DNA from: Pseudomonadota bacterium
Lineage (GTDB): Bacteria > Pseudomonadota > Gammaproteobacteria > Pseudomonadales > Moraxellaceae
Assembly: GCA_021781515.1 (NCBI GenBank)
Contig: JAJXWR010000009.1
Coordinates: forward strand, 1-49,220
Direction of reading: 5' to 3'
Length of the DNA: 49,220 nt
Under the pieces are notes generated by a model. The model did no database searches and was not told where the DNA came from. It saw nothing but the letters and a program-made list of their open reading frames with translations. The position numbers and the translations under genes are program-made. Positions 42,120 to 49,220 of this stretch are shown here, piece after piece. Numbering within the stretch: the stretch's first letter is position 1; each line of letters opens with the position of its first letter.

Positions 42120-42902
42120 ATGAAGAGACAGCAGCCGTGTATTGTTATTACCGGTGCGGCAGCAGGTATAGGTCGGGCAACGGCACACTATTTCGCCCGA
42201 AAAGGCTGGCAGTTGGGGGTGTTTGATATCGATGCATCGGGATTGCAACAGTTGACCGACTCACTGGGGGACAAAAACATCATTCATGGCCGTCTGGAGG
42301 TCTGTTCCGTGGAGAACTGGGCCACTGTTCTGAGCGATTTTTTTCAGCGCACAGGCCGCATTGACGTACTGTTCAACAACGCCGGGATTTTGTCTTCTGG
42401 CGCATTTTCCGAGATACCCGTACAACGGCATCATCAAATGGTCGATGTCAACATCAAAGGCATGATGAATGGGTGCTATGCCGGGTTGCCCTATCTGCGG
42501 CAGACGCCTGGTTCCCGGGTGATCAACATGGCCTCGGCCTCTGCCATCTACGGTCAGCCGCAACTGGCTACTTACTCTGCCACCAAGTTTGCCGTACGTG
42601 GTTTTACTGAAGCACTGGATCTGGAATGGCAGGCGCTTGATATTCGGGTCATGGATATAATGCCATTATTTGTGCAAACAGCCATGGTCAAAAACATGCA
42701 GGCGAAAGCCGTTGCCCGTCTTGGAGTACATCTGACCCCGGAGAATATTGCGGAAGTGGTCTGGAAAGCAGCGACATTTTCAGGTCGGCGATCACGGGTA
42801 CACTGGTTTGCTGGCCGCAATACCCATTTGTTCTATACGTTGAGCGGAATCACTCCAGATTGGCTGGTACGGCAAATTAATCATTATCTGACGGCCAGTT
42901 AA
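42120..42902 (+). CDS. Short-chain dehydrogenase/reductase
   Basis: The 260-residue classical SDR has the cofactor loop TGAAAGIG (11-18), FNNAG, and the catalytic Ser (NMASASA) plus YSATK. ATG 42120 is 7 nt after AAAGGAG, a good ribosome site. A TTG just before is unnecessary. The Asp after strand 2 (GVFDID) favours NAD(H). The substrate is unknown. The final 40 residues are more divergent. The gene appears monocistronic, with a terminator 180 bp downstream and the divergent cyclase upstream. Confidence 0.88.
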   Translation: MKRQQPCIVITGAAAGIGRATAHYFARKGWQLGVFDIDASGLQQLTDSLGDKNIIHGRLEVCSVENWATVLSDFFQRTGRIDVLFNNAGILSSGAFSEIPVQRHHQMVDVNIKGMMNGCYAGLPYLRQTPGSRVINMASASAIYGQPQLATYSATKFAVRGFTEALDLEWQALDIRVMDIMPLFVQTAMVKNMQAKAVARLGVHLTPENIAEVVWKAATFSGRRSRVHWFAGRNTHLFYTLSGITPDWLVRQINHYLTAS

Positions 42903-43082
42903 GGTGATTTTCAGTCGGCACCGCATCGCCTTAAACCCAGGGTTTGCCGGATCCAGCACGGGCCGGAGGCAGGTATGTGGTGGTATGTTGTCTGGTTTTC
43001 TAAGGGTGTGTTACCATTAGCCTTTGTCCTTTAATTCGGATGCGTTACCAACAGGCAGGAAATCCATACCGGATACTGACAG

Positions 43083-43116
43083 CCAGCTATTACGCTGTGC
43101 AGAATAGCTGGTTTTT
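43083..43116 (+). terminator. Intrinsic terminator
   Basis: A perfect 9-bp stem (CCAGCTATT / AATAGCTGG) with an 11-nt loop is followed at once by TTTTT. It ends transcription from the SDR gene, or from an unannotated transcript in the 180 bp between. The rest of the gap 42903-43208 shows no gene. Confidence 0.8.
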
Positions 43117-43208
43117 CCTGGTATATGGCTGATTTACCCTTCAAGAGGCCGAGAATGACATGCTGATCTGTAAAAATCCGGGTCAGAAAAGTGTTCTCTA
43201 CGAGTGTT

Positions 43209-44174
43209 ATGCGTAATGATTTAAGAATAAGATTTAATGATCTTGCAGAGGACTTAAAGCAGATTTTAATGCTTATGTCGGTGGTATATAGATCAGTGCT
43301 ACCGGAACAGATTGTGATTTATGCAAAATCATGTGATTTACCAGCAGGTCTCATAAAAAAAATAAGCAAGGACACTAAAGACACCAGGGAGTATCTGGTT
43401 TCACTTGAATTACTGATCGACTCTGGTAATTTATACTGGACTTGCAATCCTCAGGTTATAGACTACATTTCTCGTTTTGCCTTTAGGCAGAAATGGTTCC
43501 CTGTTATCAGTGATCTTGTATTTAAAAAACCCAGGTTTACGATTTACGATTATCCGGAAACCAGATTATACGAGACACTGGCGCATGTGCGTAATGCGGT
43601 TTATTCCAACAATGTCGCCTATTTTGAAAAAGAATTCTCGGTACTGACCTCATTAAATACAGACAGCGTCAGTGATAAATTAACCGATTTTGTATTCGCT
43701 GATGTTGATGAACCCTGTTTTGCAGGGCTGCACCCTGAAATAAAATTTGCCCTGCTGGAGTGGATCAATATTCAAAAGGCGGATGATTTTTCTGTTTTTG
43801 AAAAAAATCACGAATTACTGGAACAATTTTATGCTTCCTTGCAGGAAAAAACAGATTTTACTGACAAGTTGTTATTTATACTGAATACGCAGCGTTTGCT
43901 GAGGGGTGATTTTTCAGACAGGAAAAAATCAATTCCTGAATATTCTGAAGCATCTGGTTTATCTCTGGTTGCCTTAAGGGATTTTTTACAGGGACGCTAT
44001 GATTCTGCTTTAGAAAATTATGTCAACGCATTTGATTCCTTAAAAAAAGAGAAAAAAAGTTTAAAGTTCATTTCGGATTTCTGCAGAATTTTTTTTCCAG
44101 CTGTGTTTGCTGCGAGAAAATACGCCACAAAGTATCTCGATGTTAAGCATTCAGACCAAATTAAAATGAACTAA
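43209..44174 (+). pseudogene. N-terminal part of a split SNF2-family helicase gene
   Basis: The 321-residue frame (ATG 43209; GTG 43191 is an alternative) has no catalytic motif. It is helical and rich in Lys/Phe. Its last 70 residues (ALRDFLQGRYDSALENYVNA, then KKSLKFISDFCRIFFPAVFA) resemble the N-terminal helical-repeat region that precedes the SNF2 ATPase in long (about 1,400-residue) bacterial SNF2 proteins. The frame stops at TAA 44172-44174, and the SNF2 frame begins 20 nt later, offset by one base. Omitting one T (44172) would give a single 1,393-codon frame counted from GTG 43191. It may instead be a real separate subunit or a programmed frameshift. AT-rich codon use distinguishes it from the downstream ATPase. 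Confidence 0.6.
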
Positions 44175-44193
44175 CAATAACTTTAAAGATCAT

Positions 44194-47100
44194 ATGCCTG
44201 TAATAAACAGACTGTTTGATGGATGTATTGTTGCCAGGAATTCGTTCAGTGTTGCGGATAAAAGCCGGTTTGTTTCCGGGGCGTTTTCCAGCGACGACAA
44301 AAATCCCTACCACCTGTATTTTTATATCCTGATCTTGTACTGGATTAATGAATTAGATCGAGAGTTACACAGGAAAGAATTGGCTATGCTGGCTGATTAC
44401 TGTATTCAGGCAGAGGCCAGTCACTGGACATGGTATGCCTTTTTTGCAGCGGAACTGCTGGCGGCTATTAACTACCAAGCGAATGACAGTTCAACTTGTC
44501 TTGATATTCTGCAAAAACACCAGAATTCCGGTATGGTGGGTTTATCCGGTTTTTTGCCGAGGATCGAGTCTTGGAAACTGGCACTGGATGCCATGCAGAA
44601 AATGAACCGGGTGAGCGAAGCGGTCGATACGACGAACCTGCGTCTGGTCTGGAAATTGACACTCGAAGATCAGAAGCATGTGCTGTATCCGGTGGAGCAA
44701 AGACGCCTGAAAAATGGAAACTGGTCCAAAGGACAGGCTGTTTATTTAGAACGTCTTTATAAAAATCTGGAACAGCCGGATAATAAACTGTCTTATCTGT
44801 CTTCCCGGGATTTACAGCTGTGTTCACAAATACGGCAAGTAAAAAATGCTATTTTCTATGATGTTGCCGGTTATATTCTCGATCCGTTATGGATTGTCAG
44901 TCTTCAGGAATTTCCGCTGATTTTCTGGGATGACCGGAATGATCAGGTGCCAGTATCAATTACCCGGGCCGAACCACAATTGCTGATCAAGAGTGATAGT
45001 TCATGCATTCATATTGCTTTGCTGCCTGCTTTTAACCGGGAATCTGTCTGTGTGTACCCTACGGCAGAAAATGGTTTGCTGGTGTACCAGATTAAAGAGG
45101 AGCATCGTGAACTTTTAAGGATTCTGGGTGCCTCCGGGCTGAAAGTGCCTGTAGAAGGTAAACAACAGGTGCTTGATGCCATCGCCAGTATAACGTCGGT
45201 GGTGACGATCCAGTCGGATATTGGCGGCAATACCATCCATGCCCGGGAAGTACCAGCCAATCCTTATTTAAGCGTGCAACTGCAACCTGCCGGTGAGGGT
45301 TTGCAGGTGGAGATTTACGCCAGACCTTTTACGGCCGGAGGGCCGTTGTTTACTCCCGGAAAGGGAGGAATGACGGTATTTGCTGAAATTGACGGTGAGC
45401 AACTGCAGGTGATCCGGGATCTTGAATCGGAGAAAAAAAATCTGCTGCAGGTGTTCAATAGCTGTGCAGAGCTGGAAGACAACGAGTCGTTGAAGTGGAC
45501 GCTGGTTGATCCGGAGAGCGCACTTGAAACGTTGTCGCAGTTGCAGGAACTGGAAGATTTTGTGGAACTGGAATGGCCAAAGGGCCAAAAAATCCAGTTA
45601 TTTCGGCAAACCAGGTTGTCCATGATGCGCTTTGGCATCCAGAAAAAAAATAACTGGTTTGAACTGGAGGGTTCTCTGGAACTCGATGAAAACAATGTGG
45701 TGGGGATGCAGCGGCTATTGGAGCTGTTGCGCCAGTCACCTGGGCGTTTTCTGAAACTGGAGGAAGGGCAGGTGCTTGCGTTGACCAAGGAGTTGCGTGC
45801 TCGATTAACGGATATGCTGCTGCTGGGTGAGACGCATAAAGAGGCGTTGCGTTTTCATCCACTGTCGGCCCCGGTTCTTGCAGAACTCACCGAAGGCATG
45901 CAACTTGATCACACTCCCGCCTGGAAGGAGCAACTCCAGAAGCTCAGTGAACTCGATACCCTGGAAATTCAGTTGCCTTCCACTTTTCAGGGGGAGTTAC
46001 GTGACTACCAACGGGAAGGGATCGAGTGGATGCTGCGCTTGGCACATTGGGGGGCGGGTGCCTGTCTGGCCGATGACATGGGACTCGGTAAAACCATTCA
46101 GGCACTGAACGTCCTACTGGCCAGGGCGCCGCAGGGGCCCGCATTGATCCTTGCTCCGACGTCGGTGTGCATGAATTGGCGAGAAGAGGCACAGCGTTTT
46201 GCGCCCACGCTGAATGTGCAGATTTTTGGCACTGGTGATCGCCAGGCGATGCTGGATCAATTGGCCCCGTTTTCTGTCATTATCTGCAGTTATGGACTGC
46301 TGCAAACGGAAGGCAGTCGTCTGGCCGACGTTAAATGGCACACGCTGGTGGCTGATGAAGCGCAAGCCATTAAAAATATGCTGGCTAAACGTACCAAAGC
46401 GGCGCTGGAAATTAATGCGGATTTCAAGATTATCACCACTGGCACGCCTGTGGAAAATCACTTGGGTGAGTTGTGGTCCCTGTTTAATTTTCTGAACCCG
46501 GGATTGCTCGGTTCTCATAGTCAGTTTAATCGTCGTTTTGCGATGGCGATTGAAAGGAACGCAGAGGTACAGGTAGAGAACAGTTTGCGTAAGCTCTTAC
46601 GTCCTTTTATTTTGCGGCGGTTAAAATCGGATGTATTGACGGAACTGCCGTCGCGGACTGAAGTGACCTTGCGTGTGGAATTGAGTGAAAATGAACGAAA
46701 TATTTATGAAGTGCTACGTCGGGAGGCTCAGAACAATCTGCTCAGTTCGGTGGAACATTCACCGGGACAGCGCATGTTTCAGATGTTGTTGGATATTCTT
46801 AAGCTGCGCCAGGCCTGTTGCCATCCTCGCCTGGTTCTGCCTGAATCGAAAATGAGTAGTGCAAAAATGGAGGCGTTTGAACTGCTGCTGGATGAACTAC
46901 TGGAAAATCGCCATAAAGCCTTGGTATTTAGTCAGTTTATAGGTTGCCTGACGTTAATCCGGGAAGTGCTGGATAAAAAACAGGTGAATTACCATTATCT
47001 GGATGGCTCCACACCGGTAGCGAAAAGACAAAGTGCCATCAATGCCTTTCAGTCCGGCGCAGGGGATGTTTTTCTGATCAGTCTGAAGGCGGGTGGCGTT

Positions 47101-47373
47101 GGGCTCAATCTGACCGCAGCAGATTATGTGATTCACATGGATCCCTGGTGGAATCCGGCGGTAGAGGACCAAGCCTCTGACCGGGCACATCGCATGGGAC
47201 AAACACGGCCGGTGACTATTTATCGCATTGTGGCCAAAGATACAATAGAGGACAAAATAGTGGCTTTGCATAAACAAAAACGCGATTTGGCGAATAGCAT
47301 TCTCAAGGGAACAGAATCCAGCGGAAAAATGTCCCTGGAGGATATGGCCGCCTTGTTGGCAGACTTTAATTGA
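44194..47373 (+). CDS. SNF2-family DNA/RNA helicase-like ATPase
   Basis: The 1,059-residue protein has an N-terminal helical part (about 1-600). A SNF2 core then starts at RDYQREGIEWML: motif I DDMGLGKT (627-634), motif II ADEAQAIK (DEAQ box, Asp721), motif III TGTPVEN, and the C-terminal RecA lobe (SLKAGGVGLNLTAADYVI, DRAHRMGQ). Such proteins remodel nucleoprotein complexes or displace RNA polymerase (RapA/HepA-like). The first residues (GAFSSDDKNPYHLYFYILIL) look like an internal part of the family's long N-terminus, supporting the split-gene view. Only AAAGA precedes the ATG, a poor ribosome site. It overlaps rmuC by four bases. Confidence 0.88.
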   Translation: MPVINRLFDGCIVARNSFSVADKSRFVSGAFSSDDKNPYHLYFYILILYWINELDRELHRKELAMLADYCIQAEASHWTWYAFFAAELLAAINYQANDSSTCLDILQKHQNSGMVGLSGFLPRIESWKLALDAMQKMNRVSEAVDTTNLRLVWKLTLEDQKHVLYPVEQRRLKNGNWSKGQAVYLERLYKNLEQPDNKLSYLSSRDLQLCSQIRQVKNAIFYDVAGYILDPLWIVSLQEFPLIFWDDRNDQVPVSITRAEPQLLIKSDSSCIHIALLPAFNRESVCVYPTAENGLLVYQIKEEHRELLRILGASGLKVPVEGKQQVLDAIASITSVVTIQSDIGGNTIHAREVPANPYLSVQLQPAGEGLQVEIYARPFTAGGPLFTPGKGGMTVFAEIDGEQLQVIRDLESEKKNLLQVFNSCAELEDNESLKWTLVDPESALETLSQLQELEDFVELEWPKGQKIQLFRQTRLSMMRFGIQKKNNWFELEGSLELDENNVVGMQRLLELLRQSPGRFLKLEEGQVLALTKELRARLTDMLLLGETHKEALRFHPLSAPVLAELTEGMQLDHTPAWKEQLQKLSELDTLEIQLPSTFQGELRDYQREGIEWMLRLAHWGAGACLADDMGLGKTIQALNVLLARAPQGPALILAPTSVCMNWREEAQRFAPTLNVQIFGTGDRQAMLDQLAPFSVIICSYGLLQTEGSRLADVKWHTLVADEAQAIKNMLAKRTKAALEINADFKIITTGTPVENHLGELWSLFNFLNPGLLGSHSQFNRRFAMAIERNAEVQVENSLRKLLRPFILRRLKSDVLTELPSRTEVTLRVELSENERNIYEVLRREAQNNLLSSVEHSPGQRMFQMLLDILKLRQACCHPRLVLPESKMSSAKMEAFELLLDELLENRHKALVFSQFIGCLTLIREVLDKKQVNYHYLDGSTPVAKRQSAINAFQSGAGDVFLISLKAGGVGLNLTAADYVIHMDPWWNPAVEDQASDRAHRMGQTRPVTIYRIVAKDTIEDKIVALHKQKRDLANSILKGTESSGKMSLEDMAALLADFN

Positions 47374-48917
47374 ACGTTGCCGATGTTAGTCTCTGGCTTG
47401 TTTTTAGCGTCATGGGGTTTCTGACGGTGCTGTGGTATCAAGGCCGGAAAATTATCCGCTTGACGGCGCAACTGGATAATGCCGCATTGCAGGGAAAGCG
47501 CTTGACCGATGATCTGCTACAACGGCAACAGGAACAACAGGTACAGCAGATCACCCTTGAAAATACCCGCCAGCAGTTGCATGCGATTGAAAAACAATTG
47601 CAAGTGGCCCAGACGGATAGTCGTCATTACACGGATCAGCTTAATGAATTACAGGCACGGCTGCAGCAGTCGGAAAATACAGTGGTCTCTGGTCGTGCGG
47701 AGATCGAACAATTTAAAACCAATGCTTCCGACAAGTACGAAAAACTGATGCAGGCGCACCAGATGCTCAGTAATGAGCATACGCAGCTTAAAACAGCACT
47801 GGCGGGAAAAGAGGGACATTTTAAAGAACAGTTGCAACAACTGGCCGATGCCCGCCTTGCGCTAACTCAGGAATTTGAAAATCTGGCTCAGCGGATTTTT
47901 GAAGAAAAAAGTAAAAGTTTTATGCTGAGCAGTCAATCGGGCATCAATAATCTGCTGATCCCTTTTCGAGAACAGATTGAAGGATTTCAGAAACGTATCA
48001 ATGAAGTGCATGATGTATCCATCAAAGGCCATGCAGGATTAAATGCGGAAATTAAAAAAATGCTGGATATTGGTTTGCACATCAGTAAAGAAGCCAATAA
48101 CCTGAGCACGGCACTAAAGGGAGATTCACAGCAACGCGGTGCCTGGGGAGAAGCCCAATTGCAGCGTACCCTGGAAATGAGCGGTCTGGTGGAGAAGGAT
48201 CATTTTGAAGCACAAAGTGCATTTAAAGATGCAGAAGGTCGGCTTAAGCGGACTGATTATTTGATTAAATTGCCGGATAACCGCCATATTATTATCGACA
48301 GCAAAGTTACACTGGTGGCGTATGATAAAATGATAGCGGCGGCCAATGCAGAGGCGTATCAGGCGGCACTGCAGGAGCACGTCAAAGCTGTGCGTAAACA
48401 TATTGATGATCTGGCTGCAAAAGAATATATCCATCTACCGGGGATGCAAAGTCCCAGTTTTGTGCTGATGTTTATGCCGATTGAACCTGCCTATATTGAA
48501 GTCTTGAAAAATTGCAAGGATCTGTTTGACTACGGGTATAACAAAGGGATTATCCTGGTGTCACACACGACATTGATTCCGGTGTTGCGCACGGTTGCCA
48601 ATCTGTGGATGTTAGAGCGGAGCAATACGGAGGCCAGGGAGATCAGTGAAAAGGCGGGGGAAATTTTTAATCAGGTGTGTGTCGTCGCCGAACGTCTGCA
48701 AAGTTTAGGCAGTAAACTTGGCAGCGTTTGCGTACAATACAATGAGACAGTGACCGCTTTATCCGGACAGCGGGGGCTTTATGGGAAGGTGGATAACTTC
48801 AATATGATTTCTGCCAAAGTCAGTAAACAACTGCCGACGCTTGAACCGCTGCGTAAAGATTTGCACACCGAAATGCTCGGCATGATTGTCGAGCCGATGG
48901 ACAGCGATCGTCGATGA
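47370..48917 (+). CDS. rmuC: DNA recombination protein RmuC
   Basis: The 515-residue protein has an N-terminal membrane anchor (LWLVFSVMGFLTVLWY), a long coiled coil (about 30-170) and the RmuC nuclease-like domain (about 235-450: RGAWGEAQLQRTLEMSGL, IIIDSKVTLVAYDKM, FMPIEPAYIEVL). RmuC limits recombination at inverted repeats. The start listed is TTG 47370, forming TTGA with the SNF2 stop. ATG 47412 is a fallback. Co-transcription with an SNF2 ATPase suggests a joint genome-maintenance role. Confidence 0.9.
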   Translation: MNVADVSLWLVFSVMGFLTVLWYQGRKIIRLTAQLDNAALQGKRLTDDLLQRQQEQQVQQITLENTRQQLHAIEKQLQVAQTDSRHYTDQLNELQARLQQSENTVVSGRAEIEQFKTNASDKYEKLMQAHQMLSNEHTQLKTALAGKEGHFKEQLQQLADARLALTQEFENLAQRIFEEKSKSFMLSSQSGINNLLIPFREQIEGFQKRINEVHDVSIKGHAGLNAEIKKMLDIGLHISKEANNLSTALKGDSQQRGAWGEAQLQRTLEMSGLVEKDHFEAQSAFKDAEGRLKRTDYLIKLPDNRHIIIDSKVTLVAYDKMIAAANAEAYQAALQEHVKAVRKHIDDLAAKEYIHLPGMQSPSFVLMFMPIEPAYIEVLKNCKDLFDYGYNKGIILVSHTTLIPVLRTVANLWMLERSNTEAREISEKAGEIFNQVCVVAERLQSLGSKLGSVCVQYNETVTALSGQRGLYGKVDNFNMISAKVSKQLPTLEPLRKDLHTEMLGMIVEPMDSDRR

Positions 48918-48934
48918 GCGTCATGCCATCGACG
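48909..48934. terminator. Inverted repeat over the rmuC stop codon
   Basis: Perfect arms CGTCGATG and CATCGACG with a 10-nt loop overlap the rmuC TGA (48915-48917). No T tract follows. It may stabilise or end the convergent transcripts of rmuC and the next gene. Confidence 0.35.
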
Positions 48935-48967
48935 GCCGTTGTTGCCCCTGTGACGGGCATGGTGGCG

Positions 48968-49220
48968 TCACTGCACCGCTTGACCCGCAGGCAGAATGGC
49001 TTGTAGCCCCTGACCGTATTGCAGCAATACTGGCCGTTGCTGTTGCAGTCCCAGGACTTGCAGGTGGTCGCACAAGTGATGATTCTGGCCCTGCTGCCAC
49101 TCTACACGGCTTAGTAGCGAATGTTGCATACGGCCCCGCATCCGGATGACGGTGCGCAGCAGGACGCCGTCCCGTAGGGTATAGGTCAGCAGATCCGGGG
49201 CAAACAGCGGGATGGCGGCC
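48968..49220 (-). CDS. C-terminus of an unknown protein, cut by the window edge
   Basis: The minus strand is open from the window end to a TGA at 48968-48970, giving 83 residues such as FAPDLLTYTLRDGVLLRTVI and QRPVLLQYGQGLQAILPAGQ. The composition and regular hydrophobic pattern look like a real protein, and the convergent arrangement with rmuC is sensible. I recognise no family. The start lies outside the window. A plus-strand frame over the same bases (48886-49149) looks like its shadow. Confidence 0.5.
   Translation of the reverse strand, partial: AAIPLFAPDLLTYTLRDGVLLRTVIRMRGRMQHSLLSRVEWQQGQNHHLCDHLQVLGLQQQRPVLLQYGQGLQAILPAGQAVQ

Noticed and set aside
1-49220. CRISPR arrays, tRNA or rRNA genes
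   Set aside because: No regularly spaced direct repeats with spacers, and no cloverleaf or rRNA-like sequence was noticed on reading. A dedicated search was not possible.

Overview
The window reads as a chromosomal segment of a gammaproteobacterium of intermediate GC content. Supporting this are a CbrX-CbrA-CbrB type sensor-symporter and regulator set, a ftsK-lolA-rarA cluster in the usual gammaproteobacterial order, rpoD, smpB, ribonuclease D, rmuC and a complete moxR/DUF58/DUF4381/vWA/vWA/TPR/BatD aerotolerance-type operon. I cannot name the genus from sequence alone. No rRNA, tRNA or CRISPR array was seen.

Layout. Positions 1-406 hold fragmentary reading frames, an IS200/IS605-like end and a hairpin. 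407-2539 is a large Ser/Thr-rich lipoprotein. 2664-9641 (minus) is the seven-gene Bat operon with short overlaps (moxR, DUF58, DUF4381, batA, batB, TPR, batD in transcription order). 9778-12554 (minus) is rpoD followed by a SPOR-domain protein. 12555-13456 is a long non-coding stretch with a structured rpoD leader and a decayed reading frame. smpB (plus) has a -10 box so close to its ATG that the mRNA may be leaderless. 13971-18437 (minus) is cbrX-cbrA-cbrB. 18804-19163 is an orphan small membrane protein. Alanine dehydrogenase (plus) converges with asnB, which lies downstream of an ABC1-kinase gene (minus).

Accessory region 24424-30176. A second lipoprotein has a cluster of AACGAATAAG repeats in its promoter. 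It is followed by an IS200/IS605-like end, which is a 46/47 inverted copy of the one at 169-215, then by decayed tnpA and tnpB pieces. Next comes an overlapping two-gene module: an 889-residue PHP plus SMC/ABC-type ATPase protein and a 404-residue AlbA_2 (Schlafen-type) plus GHKL-ATPase protein. The module ends 225 bp before the core gene rnd. It is the best candidate here for a poorly described, probably defensive system.

The right part holds rnd, a small membrane protein and a vWA protein, then ftsK-lolA-rarA, then a minus-strand trio (diguanylate cyclase, outer-membrane barrel, PstS-like binding protein) that looks like one signalling or uptake unit. After this come a short-chain dehydrogenase with a clear terminator, an SNF2 helicase that appears split in two by a single-base frameshift (43209-47373), rmuC, and the C-terminal end of an unknown minus-strand gene at the window edge.
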